Below the pieces are notes generated by a model that had not been told where the DNA came from, searched no databases, and worked only from the letters and a program-made list of their open reading frames with translations. Of a stretch of 64,000 nt of DNA, positions 1 through 12,970 are shown piece by piece (positions within the stretch are counted from its first letter, which is position 1; each line of letters starts with the position of its first letter). Source of the stretch: Epiperipatus broadwayi (Eukaryota; Onychophora; Udeonychophora; Euonychophora; Peripatidae); assembly GCA_028023455.1 (NCBI GenBank), contig JAQFVV010000031.1, positions 992,001 to 1,056,000 of the forward strand. Reading direction: 5' to 3'. The position numbers and the translations under genes were made by a program.

Positions 1-1774
1 TTTTTGTAACATAATTGTATTTTGGACATATATTATTCTGTAAGTATAATTGCAATGTTAATAATAAAAAATCTACTTGCTTTTTAATTTTGAGGGGGGG
101 GGGTCTAATATGGTCTGCAATTTAATCTATAATACTGTGGTTCTTAGTGAGTTTGACATGCCTGCTCTACAGCAATTTAATATAAAAAAAACAAAGGATT
201 ATGTTTAAATGGGTTTGTCAGTATTAAATGTCATATATAAAATTCAAGAAAAGAAAATCAAATAATAAAAGATTTGCAGGCAACAACTGGGATACATATA
301 TCACAGCTCTGAAATAAATAAATATTGAATACTTCATGTTTATGACTATAAATTTGTTTGAATTTAAAATAAAGTTAGATGCTATCGATATCTTTATTTA
401 TGTGTCTTGTAAATTGTATATATAAACTGTTGAAATGTATGAATTAACTTTTAATATATAAATAATATGTATTTAAAAAGGAATAACCATCAAGTGAAAT
501 AATATATATATTTCATGAGTTTTTAAAATATTTTATAGGTGGTATATGTTTTGAAGCTAAAAGTTAATAATTAACTGTTTACTAATAATATTAATGAGTT
601 ATCAGAATTCAAGTTAAAATATGTAAATAACTCTGCCTTGAATCTCATAATAATCTTACATAAAACAAAATAGATGAATGTAGAGCAATATTGGATGAGC
701 AATTGAGATCATTAAACAGTGTAGATGATCTGAATTTAAATAATTATTTGAAATTCATTTTGATGTATATTGAATGATTAAATGTTAAATGTTTGCTATA
801 ACTTTTTGAAATTTATTAAAAAATAATAATATGACTTCAATAACTCAAATATATGGATTTAGCTATTGTTATTTATGGATATGTTGAGCTTTAGATGTGC
901 ATGTGTTTATTGTTATTTTAATAGATTCAATATTAATAACATTATGAATATGTTAAATTATTGAAAGTTTACAATAAAGATTCTATAGATAATTGTGTTT
1001 TACATTGCTCTGTCTGTGTGAGTATATAGATTTCCATGTGATATTCCTGCTCTTATGCTAAATAAATATAAATGCAGTTGTGACATTCCTAATCTTAAAC
1101 TAAATAATGATATGCATTGCTCACTGTTTATCTCTGTGATATTCCTTATACTGCTGAGAAAGTCTGTCATATGATAATTAGTACATTATATATTACAATG
1201 TGTATTAATAGAATATTTTATCAGTGTATATATTTATGCATGTACTTGAATTATAGACAGATGTATTAAGAAATATATATCATTATTATGACCTATTAAT
1301 GACAAGAATCCCAATCATATTCACCTGATTATACTTGGTATTTATGATATCGAGTAATGAGCTATCATATTACTCTTGATAATCAAATTGATATAACTGC
1401 TAATAAGTAACATAATATTACAAGATTTTATAGATGCATGTTTCAGCATTTCATATGCTCTAGGTCATTGATTTTACACCTTATCTAAGAATCTAACTCT
1501 TGTTTGAGTGTATATCAAATGATTATAGAATTATGTGATATTGTATGCATTCACATATATGTATTACTTTCAGATAATAATATTATCAAAATTAAAGATC
1601 AGCATGCAATGTTACTGTGATATAGAATTCATTCAATTGATAATGAAGTCATCATAATAAAATAACTCTGAGACATTTGTTTTTGTAATTTGTTAAGGTG
1701 TATCATAGATTCTCTTTTCACTTACAAATTTCTTTATTTTAACTTTGGTACTACCAAAGTGGCTGCAGAAAGGA
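1..1774. other. AT-rich DNA without a recognised gene
   Basis: I see no coding region here. There is a poly-G run near 95-104 and a weak, diverged tandem repeat at about 1000-1190, in which phrases such as 'gtgatattcct' and 'cattgctc' recur. The stretch ends where homology between two RTE copies begins (about 1775 here, about 10028 in the second copy). Confidence 0.6.
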
Positions 1775-3440
1775 GTTTGCTATTGACTGAAAGGAGACCC
1801 TTTGATTCTTCTTGGAGGCCTTAAAAAAACTGAGCAGGCAAATTCCTAATGTCCATTCCATATACTCTTGTTGTTGCAGCTGTTATTACTATGTGATTAG
1901 TCATATAGTATACAAACATTGTTGGGCTGCTCACCAACATGCATTAGCCAGCATGGTGAGTTTATAGGCTTTTTACCTCTGAGTTTAAGATCAAGAAACA
2001 CCATGGTCTTTCTTCTCAGTTGCCTAATAAGGCAAAATGAATGTATGTGCAAATGATAAATATTTTTCCAATAGATATATACAATCATGACAGACAAAAA
2101 TAAATCATGGCCTTTATTTCCAGGAGGCTGTAAAGTCGCCAAGCATGGCAGCAGTTGGTGGCCGAAGGCGGAAGGTGCTAAGAATCCCCTGATTGTGGAC
2201 CTAGGCTGTCATTGGATGATAACTTTTTATTTAGGTACTTACAACTGCAGATCACTTTCAAGTGAAGAAAGATTGCAAGAATTAGAAGAAGAACTTTCTT
2301 ATATTAAATGGGACATTATTGGACTTTGTAAGGTTAGAAGAAAAGGTGAAGAGACAATTGATTTAAAAAGTGGACATGTACTCTACTATAAAGGCACAAA
2401 TATTGGAAATACAAATGGAGTAAAATTTATTATAAATAAAAAGTGGAAGAACAACATTGTGGAGATTGATGGTGTATCGGACAAAGTGGCAAGATTAGTT
2501 ATACAACTTAATAGCAGATACCAAATGCAGATAATTCAGGTTTATGCACCAACATCTTCGCATAGTGATGCAGTAGTAGAAGATTTTTATATGGATGTAG
2601 AAAAGGCTTTTGATCAGAATAAACAACATTTTGAAATTGTTATGGGAGACTTTAATGCTAGAATTGGTAAACAAGTGAAAGATGAAAGTACTGTAGGTAA
2701 TTTTGGTTATGGTAATAGAAATGAGAGGACATAGACTTGTGAAGTTTGCAGAAAAAGAAAAACTTTATATTATAAATTATTTTTTTGAGAAAAATGTTAA
2801 AAGGAAATGGACATGGAAGCATCCAAATGAAAGTACAACAGAAATGGATTATATTTTGACTAACAGAAAATACATATTTCAAGATTGTAATGTTCTTAAT
2901 AAGAAGTGATCAACAATTAGTAAGATGTAAGATACATGTTAAAGCAAAACTATAAAGACAAAAGTTATTAAGAAAAACAATATTTACAGTTGATATTCCT
3001 AATCTTCAAAAACATTCTAATGAATTTAAATTAGAACTTACAAATCGGTTTCAAATATTAGTAGATTTTGAACATGATTAAGATTTGAATGAAAATAACT
3101 GATACAGTTTTAAAAATTGCAACAAAGATAGCTGGTAGAAAAAAGCAGAAATTGACCAATAAAATTTCTACTGAGACTAGAAAATTTATGAAGAAAAGAA
3201 GGAATATAAAGATATACAAAAGTGATGCATTAAAAAGTATTGAATATCTGGAATTTTGTAAAATGGTGTGGTACAACTTAGAAATCTAAATTAATTCATA
3301 TCAATCATAATTAGATAACAAAAAATTAAGATATTTGGATTAAACTAATAAAAGAAATACATTCTTCGAATACAACTGGCAATATTTATAAGATATTCAA
3401 CAGCTTTACAACATAGTTAGTTAATTGTAAAATAATAATT
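1775..3440 (+). mobile_element. RTE-type non-LTR retrotransposon, 5' half (copy A)
   Basis: The start is set by homology with the copy at 10028: both share a leader beginning near 'ccctttgattcttcttgg' and continuing about 450 bases into the coding part. The leader is followed by an endonuclease domain and linker and then fades out near 3300-3440. No reverse transcriptase follows on this strand, so this is a 3'-truncated or internally broken copy. RTE elements normally truncate at the 5' end, so loss of the 3' half implies a later deletion or rearrangement. It is less decayed than copy B at 10.0-13.0 kb and more decayed than copy D at 62.4-64.0 kb. Confidence 0.85.
2087..3290 (+). pseudogene. 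RTE apurinic-type endonuclease domain and linker, broken
   Basis: In RTE elements this domain nicks target DNA to prime reverse transcription. The first open segment (2087-2734) reads GTYNCRSLSSEERLQELEEE, then IKWDIIGL, IIQVYAPTSSHSD and VMGDFNARIG, all AP-endonuclease-like landmarks. A frameshift near 2725 moves the frame; it resumes at 2703-2909 with RLVKFAEKEKLYIINYFFEK and MDYILTN. A third open piece (3089-3289) is the basic linker before the missing RT. The catalytic glutamate expected after IIGL appears as lysine (GLCKVRRKG), and the late catalytic histidine position reads SDQQLV. The frameshifts and active-site changes show a dead copy. The first methionine lies in leader sequence, so the true start is uncertain. 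Confidence 0.85.
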
Positions 3441-5029
3441 AAGTATTTATAAAGGAGGTGGATGGATCACACAGCTTTCTCTGCAGCCAATTCTTCAAGT
3501 AATATATGAAATCAATGTTTCCATATGGAAACTAGACTTCACATTGATAACAGTAAATTATGAAATAAACAACAAAACATATATTTTATTTAATGTGAAT
3601 TCTAGGAGTATCATGGAGGATACCTGCACTAGAATTACAAAGACTCTTGAAATGAAAAATAACTACAAGGTGTTGACAATCAAGGAACATTTACTCTTTA
3701 ATAAGTGACTTCACCTAGGAAATACAATAAAATTATCTCAGTTTATCATTAAGAATAAATCAAAAATGGAGATCCACAAAGTAACTGTTTATTACATGAA
3801 GTAATCATATTTCAGGAGATCCATCATTATTTTAATAATACATTAATTTTGATAGAATGCATTTTAACCTAAGTATGCTTACTTTGTTTCAAATCACCTT
3901 GTAGAGGAAATAACATCTATTGATGATATTTCAAATAATATTGTAATCACTATTCAGATAAATAATTTTTATGCATGCAAAATTTACAAACTCTCCACTA
4001 GAAATTACAACACCTATATTTATAGATTTTAACTCTCATAATAGACTTTGGAAATATGTAAATAAAAATCAAGCAGGAACAGAACAATTTAAACAACCTA
4101 CACAATGCCAAGAAATGATATTCCATAAAAGCAAATGAAAAACAAAATTCAATTTCTGATTGACATTTTCTTTGCCAAAAAAAAAATGAATCACCCTTAT
4201 CTGCTGAACTATTGACATTAATCATTTCTCTTCATAGCCAACATAAACCAAGTCTATTCTCTTTTGGATTAACTAGGTGTATAATTAATAAGTTTTCCTG
4301 TTCTGAGATGGAATTTAAACAAAGCCAATTGCAGTTGATATACTAGATGTCTTGAGTATAATATTAATAAAATCTCGCTAATTTCTTCTTGCCTTAATAG
4401 AATTAACAAAGTCATAATAACACCTGTCAGAGAATCCATTCCTCATGACTACCGAAAACAATTCATTCCAAGTTGGAACAAAATTGGCAGTGCTCTTTAT
4501 AGCTAATATCTATCTATCAAAAATATGGAAATTGCTGATAAATTTTAAAAACACTGGATGATGCTAAGAAACAAAAACAAAGGAGAGAGCATAGAGAAAC
4601 AAAACTTTATAAGATATATTTGTCTGATTTGTGATGATGACATATTAGTAGTAATTATATATAGAACTATTTCCATTATCTAATATTAAATATTAAATGT
4701 CATTAGAAATAATCAAGCTTTATTTAAACTTTCCAAATACATTCATCTGTTACTTAATACATTTACCACCAGAGATATGAGAAAAATACTCAGAAAGTAA
4801 GCAAGGAGCTATTACGAGAACAAATAAATCCTCAAAGATTTTCCAAGTATCAAATCTTGCATTTCATTGATAATGTAAAAATATTTTCTAAAAAATAAAT
4901 TTATTGAAAAAGACTTCACAAGACTTTATCGGGCAATAAAAAAATCATATTCTAAATTACATTAAAAAAATAAAAGGCAAAAGAAAAAACTGTAAACCTA
5001 CATAAACATAAAACAGTTTTACAGTATCA
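3441..5029. other. No recognised gene
   Basis: AT-rich sequence between the RTE relic and the Penelope-like relic. Open frames here are short and I recognise no motif. Part of it may be decayed upstream sequence of the Penelope-like element, but I cannot show that. Confidence 0.4.
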
Positions 5030-6720
5030 ATCAACCCATCAGATTCATCAGTTAAAAATCTTAGTTCTAAACATTTAACCAATGCTGAAATTCCTATTTT
5101 GGAAAAGGGATTAATCTTTGCCATTATACCATCTAATATCCCTTTATTAGATATAATGGCATTCACAAAAAAGTCAGTCAAAAATTACCTCTAGAAACAG
5201 CAACAGAATTACACTTGAGACATATCAAAAACTAAAATCAAATATTTCCTATGATGAAAAGAAAGTTATGAAATTTCTCAAACTAATGGATACAACTGAT
5301 TGTGATAACAAAATACAAGGAAGAGGTCCTCTCACCAAGCCAATAAAAAAAGTGTTAAAAAATCTCATTTCAAGTATAAGAATAAAGTTATAAGCATTGC
5401 AAGTACTTCATTGCTTCAGAAAAAAGGAAATTAACATCGTATTTTAACAAAATTCCTTATTTTTATGATCTATCTAAAATCTATAAGAATTACATTCCAT
5501 TAAAATCTATTGTTAATTCTAAAAATTCATCCTGTCAAAACTTATTAAAATTTCTCCTCAAAATCCTTTGACATACAAGGAACACCTTTGTCAGGGATTC
5601 TAAGCACTTTTTAGAATTAATCATAAAAATTGACAGAATTGGCGTATTGGTAAGCCTTGGTGTGGAAAGTTTATTCATAAATATATCCGGTGATGAAGAA
5701 AGATCTATTATATGGAAAAGATTAAATGTTGATAATAGCTTATAAACCAGAACAATTCTTTCTATTGATATAGTATAAATGAATATTAAAATCCTGTATA
5801 ACAGTAATATAAACCAAGGAGTAGCTATGGACTCACAACTATCATCCATGATTAGCAATCTTTACATTTAAGAATTTGAAACTACAGTCATAAATATTAT
5901 TCTATATCCATCTAAAGTTTGGCTTTGCTATGTTGACGATACATTTGTTATAAGACCACATGGTAAAGCATTTTAGACATACATTAATAACATATCCCCT
6001 TCATAAATTCACAGTAGAATCAAAATAAGTTTGTAACAATATCCCTTCAAAGAAAAATCAAGTCTACAGAAAGTTGATAATCACAGAAAAATATTTGGCA
6101 TACATCACACCAAAAAGACCAAACATGAAGTTATACTAACACTATCAAACAAAGGAAAACAAATTTGTTCAGAAACCAGTGATTTTGAAAAAGAAAAGAT
6201 TTACATAGAACAAACTTTCAGAAAGAATTTAAAAAAACCTAGACATCAAAAAAAAAATCAAAAGAAAAACCAATTATTGATACTGTAGTGTATCCATTCA
6301 TACAAAGAATAGTTGCCAAACTAAAGAAAATCTGCAAACAATATAACATAAGTTCAATTCTCCAAAGCTATATCATATGATGAAGAATTCTAATATCCAC
6401 AGAACCTAAACATGAAATGCTGATAAACAAAATTACATCTATAAAATACCATGTTTAATGTGGAAGAATGTATATTGGTGAAATCAATCAACCATTGAAA
6501 AGTGATTGAAAAAACACAAACTGATGATTAGAAAAAAGAAAGCAGATACATTTAAAGTAGCAAAACATGTATATATCAATGAATATATATTCAATTAGGC
6601 AAATACTAAACAGAAAGAAAAAAAAAGAAAATCCAAAAAAGTTGCTCACATGCCAACGGCAAATAACACCATAACTCAATCTAGTGTGACAATAATATCT
6701 GGAAGCCATTAACCTAATTC
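5030..6720 (+). mobile_element. Penelope-like retroelement relic (RT plus GIY-YIG remnants)
   Basis: Penelope-like elements encode a reverse transcriptase related to telomerase and usually a C-terminal GIY-YIG nuclease. In three shifting plus-strand frames I read, in order: LSSKHLTNAEIPILEKG near 5057-5110 (the N-terminal block typical of these proteins), IPYFYDLSKIYKNYIPLKSI near 5452, LVSLGVESLFINIS near 5650-5690 (the RT block around the first catalytic aspartate, here GVES instead of DVxS), GVAMDSQLSSMISNLYI near 5820-5870, and CYVDDTFVI at 5926-5952, whose YVDD box is intact. Further on, YKIPC and MYIGEINQPLKSD near 6440-6505 match the start of a GIY-YIG domain. Stops and frameshifts are frequent, so it is inactive. 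No flanking pseudo-LTR was identified. The Penelope fragment at 29.25-29.47 kb is a different family by sequence. Confidence 0.85.
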
Positions 6721-6786
6721 TTAGAAAAAAGTGGAGAAATCAGCAGGACCCGCATAGATAAGTATATGAAATTTCTACTAACTGTT

Positions 6787-6900
6787 ACCTTTGGCAGAAT
6801 AGCTCTATTGATTAGAGTGTAACATTAAATTCAATATTTATAAATCAAAAAGTCCAGGTTTGATTCTCATGCTAATATTTTCCCTGTCCAGGCCAATAAT
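6787..6900 (+). repeat. tRNA-like relic, probably part of a SINE
   Basis: The segment holds an A-box-like stretch 'tagctctattgattagag' (6800-6817) and, about 50 bases on, a B-box-like 'ggtttgattctc' (6857-6868). This is the spacing of an internal RNA polymerase III promoter. I cannot fold it into a good tRNA, so it is a relic or SINE head. It lies between the Penelope-like and Jockey relics and is unrelated in sequence to the SINE copies at 25.9, 41.7 and 43.5 kb. Confidence 0.5.
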
Positions 6901-7169
6901 AACTGAACAAGATAGGAAAATAATATAACTTAAACATGTTATATAGTAAACAGTGTGCTATTATAAACAGTTGAACGTATTTGGAAATTTTTAATAAAGT
7001 TTGAATTTTTCTAAAGACGTTCAATATTTAATATTAGATTATTAAAATAGTATAACATATAATTATTACTAGTTACAAGATCTAGTTGTAAGGTTTGTCA
7101 CTTTTACAAATTCTTGATAGATATAAAAGAACTTCTACAAGAACTACTACTATTAATGTTGATCAGGTT

Positions 7170-8700
7170 ACCTTCTAACCCCATTATTGTTAACAGTGAG
7201 AAAAAAATCATTAGCATAGAACTGCAAATTTGGCATTAATTATCTTAAATCAGAAAAACCCCAGAAGTAGATAGCATATTTCCAGAGTTTCTAAAAAATT
7301 TATGACCTAAAGTTAAAATATGGTCATCAAAACTATTCATATACAAAGTATTCCAAAAAATGGCATAAAAGTAAAACTGTTGCAGTTTTAAAATCAAATA
7401 AACCCAAACATAATTAAAAAAATTATCCCACAATATCTTATTTTGTGTTCTCTACACATTTTTTAAAATAATCACAAAAATTATGCCAATAATAGAAAGC
7501 CATCTATCTATAGAGCAAGCAGGTATCAAGCCAGAAAGAAACTGTTTTAATCAGTTTTGTCTTTGTCCAATTCATATTAAAAAAGGCTTCAAAATAAATG
7601 AAAAATTGGTGCTACTTTTATGATTCTGTTTATGTTTTAAAATGCTTAAATGAAGGAAAACCATCAATTTACTTACCAAAATATCCTCCAATTGACAAAT
7701 TAATGTGACATTAAATGATAAATATAGTGAGAACAAAATTTTCACAGTCAGTCTACCACAGGTTTCTGTTCTTTCAGCTACATTATTTAATATATTCATC
7801 AGTAATCTTCCAGATACAGAATGCAAGAAATTCATCTATGCTGATAATAATGCATTGACTTCTTAAAGGAAATCCTTTCCTGAAATAAATAAATCTCAAA
7901 ATAAGAATATGAAAAAAATTTGAAAATCTTTTCAAAGGCAGTATATTCAATGTTTCAATTAAATAACAAAGAACCATCTCATAATTTGGTAATTACAGAC
8001 TGAAACACAATCCTACCTCATGCGATTTAGAAACAATCTTGGATCATAGTTTAACTTATTGTCCATCTTTACCCAAGATTAGATCAAATTAATTTCTAGG
8101 AATAACCTCCTTGCAAAATTTGCTGGAAACACTCATGTTTGGAATTCTTTAGCACTAGCATATTCTGCCTGTGACTATTGTGCCCCTGTATAGAGGAAAA
8201 GTCTGCACACTAAACTTCTGAATACTCAATTACATATTAGATAGAAAAATATTACTGGCATATTAAAGTCTACTCCATTGCAAAGGCTTCATGGGTTTTT
8301 TACATATTCCATCATATTTCAGAAGAGAAATTGCCTCACAAAAAAAAAATGTTAAAAAGATCAAACTTGTCAATAACTCAAGATATATAATTTCATCATC
8401 TAAGATTTGGCTCAAAACCAGGTCCCCTTTTTCAATTGAAGAATTATAAAATGGAATTGTTATGAGATTCCAAACAAATATATTGTTGCACATCCAACAA
8501 TAAAACCAACTGAATTTGATTTTCCAAAACAAAATTGAAGTCTCATTAACAAGGCAATCTATAGTCATTGCATTCATCTGCTACATAGATTAAATTTAAA
8601 GCCACTAATCTATTAAGTATGGATAAATCCAAATCATTAAACAAACCACAACTGAAATTACAAAATTGAAAAAATAAACCCATTGGCAATTCTAGCTTCT
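7170..8700 (+). mobile_element. Jockey-clade LINE reverse transcriptase relic
   Basis: Decayed reverse transcriptase of a non-LTR retrotransposon. Plus-strand pieces in order: TPEVDSIFPEFLKNL (about 7256), IESHLSIEQAGIKPERN (about 7495-7545), PIHIKKGFKINEKLVLLL (about 7570-7622), SLPQVSVLSATLFNIFISNL (about 7753-7811), CKKFIYADNNAL at 7825-7857, then LISRNNLLAKFAGNTHVWNS near 8090-8143 and SLHTKLLNTQLHIR beyond. The order and wording match Jockey-type RTs. The YADD box reads YADN (7837-7848), losing a catalytic aspartate, and stops and shifts are frequent. No endonuclease part is visible upstream, consistent with 5' truncation. Several open frames on the opposite strand here are shadows. Confidence 0.8.
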
Positions 8701-10027
8701 GCTTGGAATCTTTTTAGGTTCATTTATCATATTTTGCTAATAGTTAAGCTATCTAAAACAACAAAAAAAAAAAAAAATACATATGTTAAATAAACAATAA
8801 ATATATTAAAAGATAAAATGTTGATACATATAGCTGCATAATTTAGAAAAATATTCTAAAGTACAGGTACAATACTGTTAAAATCTGCCTATTAAAAATT
8901 TGCCAATTTTTACAGGGATAACAATAAGAGACTGCAAAAAATATCACAAAAATGTAATTTTGCAATAGCACATGCCAATTGCAGTAAAAGTATACCTTAA
9001 TATGTTTTAGCTGCAATTGCAAAAGGTTCTAATATTTTGCACTTATTTATCTAATGTTATTTCCAAGTGGAAATATTTATCCTCATCGATTCATGACAAA
9101 ATTGAATTGTTGAAAAAACTAAACTAACAAAATATTTATACATTTTTTAAAATAGGTATTTAAACTTTATTATCCCTTTAACTCAAATTAAATATAATTT
9201 TTTATTAATTATGCTTAAAATGCACTTTAGCCAAGTGTTTACAAACATTTTCAAATAAATATATTCTCACATAAATATATATATTTCTAATATTCCCATA
9301 TATATGTGTGTGTGTGTGTAATACACATGCAAGCAAATAAATGTCAAGAATTAATGATAAAAAAAATAAAAAAAATACAAGAAAAAAATCAAATCACATA
9401 AAATAGGTTTGCATTATAAAAACATTCTTCAAAAACACAGCATGCAATAAATGTTTTTTTTTCTTGTATATTCATACTTTTTTCATTTATACAGTTTATT
9501 TTTGTTATCATTATTGAATGATTTATTTAAATACTAAAATGATCGTTATTCCAAGAAGGCTATAAAACAGTATTACATCTGTATCTATAAATTGGGGACC
9601 ATAAATAAATACAACAAAAATTGATATCAAAACTGAAGACATAATATTGTAATATGTTTTTAGTTCTTTAAGTCTTTAAGTGACCCAATAAAATTAGAGT
9701 CATCATTAAAAAAAAAAGTTTTTATATAACATTCAAATCATATTACTCAACCTCACAATTTCTTTCTCATAGTTTTCAATGCATATAAGTGCCTATATTT
9801 AATCATTTATCAATTTCTATCCATGTATCTACTTCACTAGTGAACAAATTTTGGGATATAATCCAATAAAAAGTCACACAAAAATTATTGGGAGAAGATT
9901 TAAAATATTCAAAAAAATGTATACAACAATAACAATAATTTGAAACTAATATATATATTACAATAAAAATAAAATTAAATGAAAAATATAAATCAAAGAT
10001 ATTGACCATATTTTTATATCAACAGAT
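8701..10027. other. AT-rich spacer with a short microsatellite
   Basis: No gene recognised. A short (TG)n run sits near 9306-9319. A-rich runs at 8761-8776 may be the tail of the Jockey relic upstream. Confidence 0.5.
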
Positions 10028-12970
10028 GTTTCTATTACCTGAAAAGAAATCCTTTGATTTTTTCTTTGAAGTTTTAAACAACTAAGCAGGAGAAATTCCT
10101 TATATTTATTCCATATATTTTTGTTATTTACTATGTGATAATTTCTATGGCAATTTAGCATAGGTGCTTGTTCATTAGCACACATCAGCCATCATAGTGA
10201 GTTTCCTAACTTTTATTGCTAGGATTAAGATCTTAAAAATCTATAAACTTACCTTTCTAATGTCAAATAGTTTTTAACTGAGATAACAAATTTTCTTGAA
10301 AACAGAATGAATGAATATTTTAAAACACTTACCATTATAAGGGTCAAATATAAACTATAATTCTTATATCCCAGAGAATATAATCATCAACCAAGGCTGC
10401 AGGTTAGTGCTTAAACAGAGAGTGCTAAAAATTTCTATGTTACTGATTCATTGCCATTAAATAATGACTTTTTATTTAACTATTTAGAACTATAGATTAC
10501 TTTTTAACAAATTAGAACAACTCCTTAATATGAAGTGAGTCATTGATAGTTTAAAAAATGAGAAAGATGAAAAGACAACTGATACAAAAAAATAAGTATG
10601 TATTTTATCATAAAAGCACAAATATTAAAAGCACAAACAAAATGGAACTTATTATAAACAAAAAATGGAAATCATCATTGAGGAAATTGATGATAGATCA
10701 GATAGTGGCAAAATTAATCAATTAACTTATTGCAAGATACTGGATGCAGATGATTCTGGTAGTTTTCATTTGGATTAAAAAAGTTGACAATTTTTATATA
10801 AATATACAGAATATTTTTGATTAAACCAAATATTTTAAAATTATCATGGAAGATTTTAATGCAAGTATTAAAACACGATTGAAAAACAAAAGTATTGTGA
10901 GTAAATGCTGATATGGAACCAAAAATGAAAAGGAATACTGATGTGGAATTTGTAGAAAAATAAAATCTATATATTATGAAATTGTAATGAACATGAAAAC
11001 ATCCAAATGAAGATATAGTAGATGTTGAATTATATACTAAAATAATTTATATATTTTTATGTAATGTACTTTGTACTTAGCAGATGCAACACAGGAAGTG
11101 ATTATCAATAATGAGGTATAAAAAGATGTGTGTTAATGCAAAGTTAGAAAAAAAAAGCTATTAAGAAAAACAGACAGTATTATCAACTAATTCACTCTAA
11201 TGAATTTAATATAACTTGCAACATATTTTAAAGTATTAATGGATTTTGAAAATGATTCAGAGGTGAATTATATCAATAAGATAACTGATATTCTACTAAC
11301 AATTGCTATATAAATTATTAGTACAGAAAAATAAGATTTCATCTGTATGAATTAAAAAATAGTAAGAAAATATTTTTAAATTATTTAATTAGAAAAAATT
11401 ATAAAATGTTAGGGAAAAGGGTTAATTAAAAATATAATTGTAAATTGGTAAAAGAAAGCTATTAGAAAAGAGCAAAAATATCAAAAATACAATGCAACAT
11501 ATTGGTAAAGAAAGAAAGTTGATTCAACAATTTAAAAAAAATGGTACTATAACTAAAAAGAGGGACAACTGAAGTGAATAGAAAAGTTCTACAGAAAATG
11601 ATATAATATGACAAACAAGAAAAAAAAAAAACCCTACAATTATTATTTCTTTTAAAATGCCAAATATTTTAAATAAAAAGATGGAATATATAATGAAATC
11701 TATGAAGAATAGAAAAATACCAAAAAAATGAAAAAACGATTACATATCTATTAAAAGTATAGAATGAAATATTAAAAATTATTGACAAACTAGATGATTG
11801 AAAAAATGCAATAGTCGCATTGATAAAAAAATATTAGAATATTATAATCTCACTACAACTCATTTACATAGAAAAATTGGATTTAAAAATAGTTATAACA
11901 TAATAAATCAAATCCAAGCATTAAAAGAAATTCCAATGAGTAAAAATTGTCATTTTGCATTGGATTTGTACATTATAAAAAACAATTGAATTCTATAAGC
12001 ACTTCCAAAGTATTGAAAGCTTTAAAACATCATAATATGAAAATGTCAAATTCTGGCAAATATTTATCAAAATGCTACAGCAGTAATTAGACGAAATGAT
12101 GACACTAAGAAGATTAATAGTGTTGAAACTTAGCTGTGCAATAGAATGATTCTATCCCTCCAAACCTTTTTAATAGCAGTTTTATTGAGAGGTGTTTTGC
12201 AGATTAAAACAAGAAGTTAAAGGAATAAAAGTAAACAGAGATTACTTCAATCAGCTAGATTTAGCTGTTTTTGCAATTAATATTTTAGAATATTGAAAAT
12301 GTTACAAAAACTATTAAATGAAAGCAAAAAAGTAGGATTAAAAATAAATGCTAAAAAGACTAAAATAATGTTCAATGATTTTTTTAAAAAACAAAAAAAT
12401 ATAGATTTATAATAATGAATTAAAAGAAATTGACAGCTATAAATACTTTGGTCAAATTATTATTATAAAATGAAATACAATGAAATGAAATTAATTACTG
12501 AAATTGGATAAAAGGATATTTATTAGATATAATTCAATATTAGAAGTAAATATTTTATTATGTGTTTAAAAAAAAAAAAAAGATTTTTAATAAATAAATG
12601 TATTTCACCAGAACTTAATATGAAAATGAATCTTGGATAATTAATAGAAAATCAATACAAAAACTTCAGATCATGCAGTTACATATGGAAAGATGTATAT
12701 TGAGAATGATATGTAGGAATATTAAATTCATGAGTTAAAAAATAATAAATATAGCTGAGGTCATTAAAAGAATTAAAAAATTGAAATGGGAATTTGGCAT
12801 AACATGATATTAGAAAATATAATAGATGGTTACTTAAAACTTAAATTTGTTCCATCAAGAAAAAGAAAAAGATTTTTAAAAAATCATGTGGAAAAATTAG
12901 GAGGTTGGAAAAACTAGAGGAAATATAAATCCTGCCATGAATCAATAATAAGTGACAATAATAATAATAA
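10028..12970 (+). mobile_element. RTE-type non-LTR retrotransposon, near full-length but decayed (copy B)
   Basis: The leader (10028-10480) matches the leader of copy A (1775-2230). The endonuclease is recognisable only through homology, for example the piece around 10845-10870 that corresponds to the MGDFNA motif of copy A. The RT follows from about 11690: NNIINQIQALKEI-like text near 11900, ANIYQNATAVIRRNDDTKKI near 12059-12116, SKKVGLKINAKKTKIMFN near 12327-12380, NELKEIDSYKYFGQII near 12415-12462, and IQKLQIMQLHMERCILRMI near 12655-12712. The order matches the young copy D. It ends in a short AAT-rich tandem tail near 12955-12970, as expected of RTE 3' ends. Stops are dense and deletions many, so this is an old, inactive copy that nevertheless keeps both ends. 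Confidence 0.85.
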
